A stretch of 10,842 nt of DNA from JALHOQ01 sp038144835. GTDB taxonomy: Bacteria; Bdellovibrionota; Bdellovibrionia; Bdellovibrionales; UBA1609. The translations under genes and the position numbers were made by a program. The notes below the pieces were generated by a model. That model was not told the origin of the DNA. It worked only from the letters and a program-made list of their open reading frames with translations, and did no database searches. Shown piece after piece: positions 6,545 through 10,842 of the stretch; positions within the stretch are counted from its first letter, which is position 1, and the number at the start of each line of letters is the position of its first letter. The stretch covers positions 1 to 10,842 of the forward strand of contig JAYQON010000102.1 in NCBI GenBank assembly GCA_038144835.1, read 5' to 3'.

Positions 6545-7237
6545 CAACCGGTTTTCCTTTAGGTGTGACCAAAACCAAGACAGCATTGGATCTAGATCTA
6601 TGCTCTCGAGCACCTGAACGTCGCGAGCCGTAAGATCTGTGATCCTGCGCCCGCAGATAGAGTTCCCCGGACCAACTATAGTCAGCTTGCGAACATCGTG
6701 CTGGTCAACCAGCTCAATGAGCATCTTTTCGACCTCTCTAATTTCCCCAGAGAGACGCTCGAAACCTCCCAGGGGTGACCGCCTGAATACTGCGTACTGG
6801 GCGATCTGCATTCCGCTAAGCACGGGAAGATCCGAAGAAGCGCCAACTCTTTTTTGCTGCTCGAATTCAGCCCCGGTAGCTGGGCTTTCAGAAACCAAAT
6901 CAAAAAAACTTTGCTGATTCATCGCCACTCTCATCGGGGAGTCTCCGTTGATGACACCTACAATAAACTCCGGCAACTTGTGACTCTTTAAATAACGATC
7001 AAGAAGACCAACCTGCACAACCGCAGTTGCAAAACTCTTCAGGCGTATGTGGCCTAGAAAAACAGAGTCTTCTGCACCCATAAAATTAGCGAGATCTAAC
7101 TGAAGATCTGACACTGTATCCCAAATAGACTGAGCTTCACGAATCCGAAGTATCACTTCCGGGATACGAATCACGTTGGAACGGATATCTTGAAAATCAA
7201 GATTACTGGCACCATTGAACACGAGTGCATCACGCAT
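6530..7237 (-). CDS. FabD-like (acyltransferase fold) protein lacking the catalytic serine and histidine; probable pseudoenzyme
   Basis: The gene encodes 235 residues, somewhat short against about 300 for malonyl-CoA:ACP transacylase. The start at ATG 7237 has GGGGAGGG just upstream. I read a degenerate FabD pattern. ALVFNGASNLDF (4-15) matches the N-terminal FVFPGQGSQ region. A helix around LKSFATAVVQVGLLDRYL (66-83) matches the 'Q-P' helix. FIVGVINGDSP (91-101) aligns with the nucleophile elbow AGHSLGE. FRRSPLGGFERL (151-162) aligns with the catalytic FHxxLMxPA region. VGPGNSICGRRI (188-199) matches the conserved xGPGxxLxxLxxR near the C-terminus. In this alignment the elbow GHS becomes G94-V95-I96 and the catalytic His becomes Arg153, so transacylase chemistry is unlikely. 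It could be a regulatory, scaffolding or acyl-carrier-binding protein. No ACP or fatty acid genes are nearby. The family call rests on motif reading, not a search, and the cellular role is unknown. The protein has no signal or membrane segment. Confidence 0.6.
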   Translation of the reverse strand: MRDALVFNGASNLDFQDIRSNVIRIPEVILRIREAQSIWDTVSDLQLDLANFMGAEDSVFLGHIRLKSFATAVVQVGLLDRYLKSHKLPEFIVGVINGDSPMRVAMNQQSFFDLVSESPATGAEFEQQKRVGASSDLPVLSGMQIAQYAVFRRSPLGGFERLSGEIREVEKMLIELVDQHDVRKLTIVGPGNSICGRRITDLTARDVQVLESIDLDPMLSWFWSHLKENRLSIAN

Positions 7238-7522
7238 AGACCCTCCCCGATCCGTACGCTACCGGATAAAACCGGCGTTGCTCTGTTGTTCTTAATGGGA
7301 ATCTTCTTGAGAAGTTTCCCCCTACCCAAATTGACACCGAAGCAAGCGGCGTGCCTTGAGGTGTCGCGCTCCTTTGACGTGTTGATCGTTCTAGGATTGA
7401 TTTGCTCTATATGTCTATGAAAGTGTTTCATTCTTTTGAAAATGACGGATCGCAACAACAGATCCAAAATGGGACCTTCAATAGACTCTCTTTCAATTCA
7501 CCAGAGGGTTTGACGAATTGGC
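7238..7522. other. Non-coding region between the FabD-like gene and gspC
   Basis: These 285 bp lie upstream of both flanking genes and must carry their promoters, but I find no convincing pair of hexamers. For gspC the best are TTGACG (7374-7379) with TTGATT 17 bp later, and TTGATC (7382-7387) with TATATG 20 bp later. For the minus-strand gene a weak TTAAGA-N18-TTTTAT pair lies around 7265-7294. Open frames crossing the stretch have no ribosome sites or recognisable proteins. Small 5-bp inverted repeats (for example around 7303-7314) are too short to interpret. Confidence 0.4.
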
Positions 7523-8569
7523 GTGACAAAAGATGAACGATTCTTTCATCACCCCGACTATCGTCTAAAGGGACATTCATTTGACGACACGAGACAAGGC
7601 TTTGCTAAACTGAAGTCGATGGGTTTGTTCAACCGTAGCGGAGGCTTTTTATCAACCTGGCAAAAAGGCGGCAAAAACCGCCCGCCATTTGAAGCCTTCT
7701 ACATCTATATTTTGGCTCTTCTGTCGGGCTATTTTCTGGCAGACCTCAGCGTCATTTACGTGCGTCCAGCCATGCTTCCCACTCAACCGCCGCCCGTAAA
7801 ACCCAGCAAGCCGCCACCGTATTCATTCACTAGTCCAGAACAGTATGCAAAAATCCGCCAGCGCAATATATTTAATGAAGACGGAAAGCAGGCTCCCGAA
7901 CTTACACCTGAAGGCGGGGTGGGTTCTGGTGATTTAACCAGCGCAGAGCCTGTGCCCAGCCAACTACCGATAAAGCTCGAAGGTACACTGGTTCACGCCA
8001 ACCCTAAAAAATCCGTCGCAAGCATTGCCGTAAAAAGTAAAAATGAAACCATGGCCGTCATGGTCGATGGCGATATTGAGGGAATGGCCACCATCACCAA
8101 AATTGAGCGGCGCAAAGTTATTTTCATCAACAATAATATGCGCCGTTTAGAGTACATAGATATACCCAAAGATTCAGTGGTGTCTTTTGGAGTCAAAGAA
8201 AAATCAAACAGCGGCGAGGAAGTTGAACGGAGCGGAGATTTCAGTTTCTCTATGCGCCGAGCCGATATCAGCAAATACACGGCGGATCTGGGCAGTATCT
8301 TGCAACAGGCACGAATGGTTCCAAACGTTGTACCCGGAAGTGGCGGGCGAGTGGATGGATTTCGCTTTGTCGCCATACAGCCTGGAAGTATCTACGAAAA
8401 GCTCGGCTTCAAACCAATGGACGTAATCAAAGGCGTCAACGGTGAGGAAGTCAATAGCCCGACCAAAGCTATGGAATTGTATAATGCTCTTAAATCTGAG
8501 GGGCGCATAACTTTGACGGTGGAACGCAACGGACGCACAGAAACTTTTAACTACAATATTGCTGAATAA
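7523..8569 (+). CDS. gspC: GspC, inner-membrane clamp protein of the type II secretion system
   Basis: The layout is that of GspC: a cytoplasmic N-terminus, one membrane segment (about 58-79), a proline-rich periplasmic linker (84-100), an HR domain (about 105-222) and a C-terminal PDZ domain (about 247-345). The HR domain opens with IRQRNIFNEDG (111-121) and contains LPIKLEGTLV (148-157). The PDZ domain includes AIQPGSIYEKLGFKPMDVI (284-302) and NGEEV (306-310). GspC links the inner-membrane platform to the N0 domain of the secretin through its HR domain, and the PDZ helps cargo selection. The 348-residue reading starts at GTG 7523 but lacks a well-placed ribosome site (AGAGGG is 14 bases away). 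ATG 7619 would give 316 residues with a more usual cytoplasmic tail, also without a good site, so the start is uncertain. The 20-bp gap to gspD indicates co-transcription. Confidence 0.9.
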   Translation: MTKDERFFHHPDYRLKGHSFDDTRQGFAKLKSMGLFNRSGGFLSTWQKGGKNRPPFEAFYIYILALLSGYFLADLSVIYVRPAMLPTQPPPVKPSKPPPYSFTSPEQYAKIRQRNIFNEDGKQAPELTPEGGVGSGDLTSAEPVPSQLPIKLEGTLVHANPKKSVASIAVKSKNETMAVMVDGDIEGMATITKIERRKVIFINNNMRRLEYIDIPKDSVVSFGVKEKSNSGEEVERSGDFSFSMRRADISKYTADLGSILQQARMVPNVVPGSGGRVDGFRFVAIQPGSIYEKLGFKPMDVIKGVNGEEVNSPTKAMELYNALKSEGRITLTVERNGRTETFNYNIAE

Positions 8570-8589
8570 ATCTTCCCAGGAGGGGTAAG

Positions 8590-10785
8590 ATGAGAAAAAG
8601 CCTGATCCTACTGACGGTCATTTCTAGCTCAATGGCTGCAGCCCAACCTGGTCTTCCTCCCTCTGGCGGCAACAAAAAGCCGGCTGAAGGCTTTGTGTCG
8701 AAAAAAACTGGAAAGAATATTGCCGAATCAGGTATCGAAGAAATCACCAACGAAAATTTTCCAGATATGATCGAATCCTTCGACTACCCCAATGCCGACA
8801 TTGCCGACGTGATTAAGGCCATCTCGGAGCTCACCGGTAAGAACTTTATTGTGGACCCTCAAGTAAGAGGTAAGATAACCATCATTGCTCCCTCGCGGAT
8901 CACCGTCGCTGAAGCTTACAAAGCTTTCCTCTCAGCTCTTGCCATAAACGGTCTGGCCGTAGTGCCGGGCGATGGGTTTTTCAAAATTAAGCAAGCTCGC
9001 GCCGCCCAACGTGACAATATTGATACATTTTCGGGCGCTTACTATCCCACGTCCGACCAAATGATTACCAGAATCATCAAGCTTAAATACATCAGTGCAG
9101 ACGAGGTAAACAAACAGCTTCGGATTCTCACTTCTAAGGATGGTGAACTGGTCCCTTACACACCCACCAATTCACTCATCGTATCAGACTACGGCGCCAA
9201 CATGGACCGTATCATGAAGATCATTGAACAGCTCGACGTGCAAGGCTTCGAAGAGCAAATGGAAGTGATCCGAGTGCGCTATGCTCGCTCCAAAGACATT
9301 GCTGATCTGGTCGATCAAATTATTAACAAAGGCGAAAAAAAGAGTCAGTTCGGCACTGGAGTGCCTCGCTTTCGGCCAGCAGGAGCTCCAGATACCAGCG
9401 GAGGTACAGGTGCCGAAGTTTATTCGCTGGTGGTTCCTGATGAGCGCACAAACTCGATTATTGTGGTCGGAAACAAAGCAGGCATAGAAAAAATTCGCCG
9501 CTTAGTCAGTCGCCTCGACTATCCGATGCGTCCAGATGAGCAAGGTGGTTTTTTTGTTTATTACTTGAGACACGGTGAAGCCGAGCCAATTGCCAATATA
9601 CTCAACGGCATTGCGCAAGAATCACGCAAGGCTCAAGATGCCGCATCGCAAACCAAGATGCCAATGATCGGCGGCCCCAGTGGCCAAGTTCAAGTAGGTC
9701 CTTCGCCTACGGCCATATTTGGTGGAGATGTCAAAATTTCAGCCGACAAAAGCACTAATAGTCTCATCATCGTAGCTAGTCGACAGGACTTTGAAACCCT
9801 TAAAAACTTATTAGCCAAAGTAGACATCGCTCGCGACCAGGTATTTATAAAGACCATTATTATGGAAATGAGCGCCTCTGCGGGCGACTCTTGGAACGTC
9901 AATTATTATAGATTCGCCTCCGACACCAATGGTGTGGGCCGTATCGGTTTCCGAAGTCCTGGAAATTTGGAAAGTCTACTCAGTCCTGCCGGCGACACCG
10001 ATGGCGCCGTACTTGGTTTGGGTTTTGGAGGTTTAGTTAAAATCAAGGTGGGCACCGCTGAATTTCAAGTGCCAAACTGGACGAGTTTAATCCGCTTGGT
10101 AAAAACCCAAACCAATAGTAACATTCTCTCCACACCTCAGATCATGGCCCTCGACAACGAAGAGGCCGTTATTGAGGTCGGAGAAAAGGTTCCGGTCTCG
10201 AAAAACGATACTGTTGGTCAGGGCGGCGCCACGAGTTCAAATATTCAACGAGAAAACGTAACCACTAAACTCACCATCACGCCTTACATATCGCCCGATA
10301 CGGAAACAGTAAAAATGAAACTCGAGCAAGAGGTGGCCGGCGTGGTCACCCGTGAAATTCAAGCCTCTGAACTCGCTAAAAATGCCGTCGCCACCTCAAC
10401 CCGCAAGATCAAAACCCATATCGTCGTCAACAGCGGCGATACAGCAGTGCTAGGCGGCCTTATGAGCGATAAGGACGAAATTAGCATCAGCAAAGTACCT
10501 ATTCTCGGCGATATTCCAATTCTGGGATGGTTATTCAAATCTCGCAGTATGACCAAGAGTAAGATGAACCTCGTTGTTTTTATTACGCCATCGATCGTTC
10601 GCAATCCAGCCGAAAGCGCCTCAATCGTGGATCAGAAAATCAACGAGCGCATTGACTTTATTCAACAAAATATGCGCGGCATCGACCCGCATGGCCGAAT
10701 TATTGACAGCATACCCCGTCGGGCAAAAATTGAAGAAGCCCCCGTTAAGAACGAAAATGAAGAACCCTCCGTCGAAACTTTCTAA
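8590..10785 (+). CDS. gspD: GspD, outer-membrane secretin of the type II secretion system
   Basis: The 731-residue protein starts at ATG 8590 with AGGAGG six bases upstream. A signal peptide (1-18, ending MAAA before Gln19) is followed by a Pro/Gly/Lys linker. N0 (about 61-137) contains VDPQVRGKITIIAP (88-101). N1 is at about 160-218, N2 at about 222-312 and N3 at about 320-412. Each of N1 to N3 carries the repeated TNSLIV or TNSIIVVG strand. N3 has a Gly/Met/Ser-rich insert (345-378). The secretin core (about 415-668) includes TQTNSNILSTPQIMALDN (506-523), VGEKVPV (530-536) and the diagnostic VPILGDIPILGWLFKS (636-651). A charged C-terminal tail (676-731) would correspond to the S-domain that interacts with a pilotin or the outer barrel. 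It assembles a 15-fold-type ring through which folded periplasmic proteins exit. PilQ and YscC secretins are less likely because gspC precedes it and four N-domains are present. Confidence 0.96.
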   Translation: MRKSLILLTVISSSMAAAQPGLPPSGGNKKPAEGFVSKKTGKNIAESGIEEITNENFPDMIESFDYPNADIADVIKAISELTGKNFIVDPQVRGKITIIAPSRITVAEAYKAFLSALAINGLAVVPGDGFFKIKQARAAQRDNIDTFSGAYYPTSDQMITRIIKLKYISADEVNKQLRILTSKDGELVPYTPTNSLIVSDYGANMDRIMKIIEQLDVQGFEEQMEVIRVRYARSKDIADLVDQIINKGEKKSQFGTGVPRFRPAGAPDTSGGTGAEVYSLVVPDERTNSIIVVGNKAGIEKIRRLVSRLDYPMRPDEQGGFFVYYLRHGEAEPIANILNGIAQESRKAQDAASQTKMPMIGGPSGQVQVGPSPTAIFGGDVKISADKSTNSLIIVASRQDFETLKNLLAKVDIARDQVFIKTIIMEMSASAGDSWNVNYYRFASDTNGVGRIGFRSPGNLESLLSPAGDTDGAVLGLGFGGLVKIKVGTAEFQVPNWTSLIRLVKTQTNSNILSTPQIMALDNEEAVIEVGEKVPVSKNDTVGQGGATSSNIQRENVTTKLTITPYISPDTETVKMKLEQEVAGVVTREIQASELAKNAVATSTRKIKTHIVVNSGDTAVLGGLMSDKDEISISKVPILGDIPILGWLFKSRSMTKSKMNLVVFITPSIVRNPAESASIVDQKINERIDFIQQNMRGIDPHGRIIDSIPRRAKIEEAPVKNENEEPSVETF

Positions 10786-10837
10786 AGGTACGCCGTTCCT
10801 TTTAGCTGACTCAAAGCTAAAAAGAACGGCGTACCTT
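10785..10837. repeat. Long inverted repeat immediately after gspD (terminator or repeated palindrome)
   Basis: GGTACGCCGTTC (10787-10798) pairs perfectly with GAACGGCGTACC (10824-10835). After one C-A mismatch, TTTTAGCT (10800-10807) pairs with AGCTAAAA (10815-10822) around a 7-base loop. Two flanking A-T pairs extend the stem into the gspD stop codon. The hairpin is far longer than most simple terminators. It is not followed by a clean T run (TTCTCAT on plus, TTTAGA on minus). It could stop transcription both ways, protect the gspD message 3' end, or be a genome-dispersed palindromic element. Confidence 0.75.
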
Positions 10838-10842
10838 CTCAT

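Noticed and set aside
7331..7336. Perfect TTGACA upstream of gspC
   Set aside because: There is no acceptable -10 hexamer at 16-18 bp (the bases there read CCTTGA), so it is not supported as a promoter.
7171..7467. Open frames crossing the 7238-7522 gap on both strands
   Set aside because: No ribosome site, no family-like sequence, and partial overlap with the FabD-like gene. They are probably chance frames.

Overview
The window looks like ordinary chromosome from an aerobically respiring, diderm (Gram-negative) bacterium. The evidence is a two-gene start of a type II secretion operon, an alternative complex III (ACIII) gene pair, and a System II (ResB/CcsA) cytochrome c maturation pair. By eye, base composition is close to half GC with even codon use across genes. 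The gene content and protein flavour suggest the Bdellovibrionota or old 'Deltaproteobacteria' lineages. That placement is inference from general resemblance, not a search. There is no sign of phage, IS elements, CRISPR, tRNA or rRNA.

Positions 1-5872 form a minus-strand block. Read in transcription order it is an N-formylglutamate amidohydrolase family protein, resB (TTG start), ccsA (ATGA overlap with resB), a 111-bp AT-rich gap, actA (pentaheme cytochrome c), and actB (Tat-signal, molybdopterin-oxidoreductase-like, running off the window edge at position 1). ResB and CcsA carry haem across the membrane and ligate it to CxxCH motifs. ActA, with five such motifs, is an obvious client of that machinery. 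ActA and ActB are subunits of ACIII, a quinol-oxidising complex that replaces the bc1 complex.

Positions 5873-5953 are a short divergent promoter region. To its right, 5954-6544 (+) encodes a PduO-type ATP:cob(I)alamin adenosyltransferase. It converges on, and overlaps by 15 bp, a minus-strand gene (6530-7237). That gene encodes a protein that looks like a malonyl-CoA:ACP transacylase (FabD) fold whose catalytic serine and histidine are gone. A perfect 7-bp hairpin terminator sits inside the shared 3' ends.

Positions 7238-7522 are non-coding. They lie between the start of the FabD-like gene and gspC. gspC (7523-8569) and gspD (8590-10785) encode the inner-membrane clamp protein and the outer-membrane secretin of a type II secretion system. 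Immediately after gspD is a very long, nearly perfect inverted repeat (10785-10837). It may be a terminator or a repeated palindromic element.

No wholly new system is evident. The most noteworthy items are the FabD-like pseudoenzyme, the large palindrome after gspD, and the linkage of an amidohydrolase with haem-delivery and ACIII genes.
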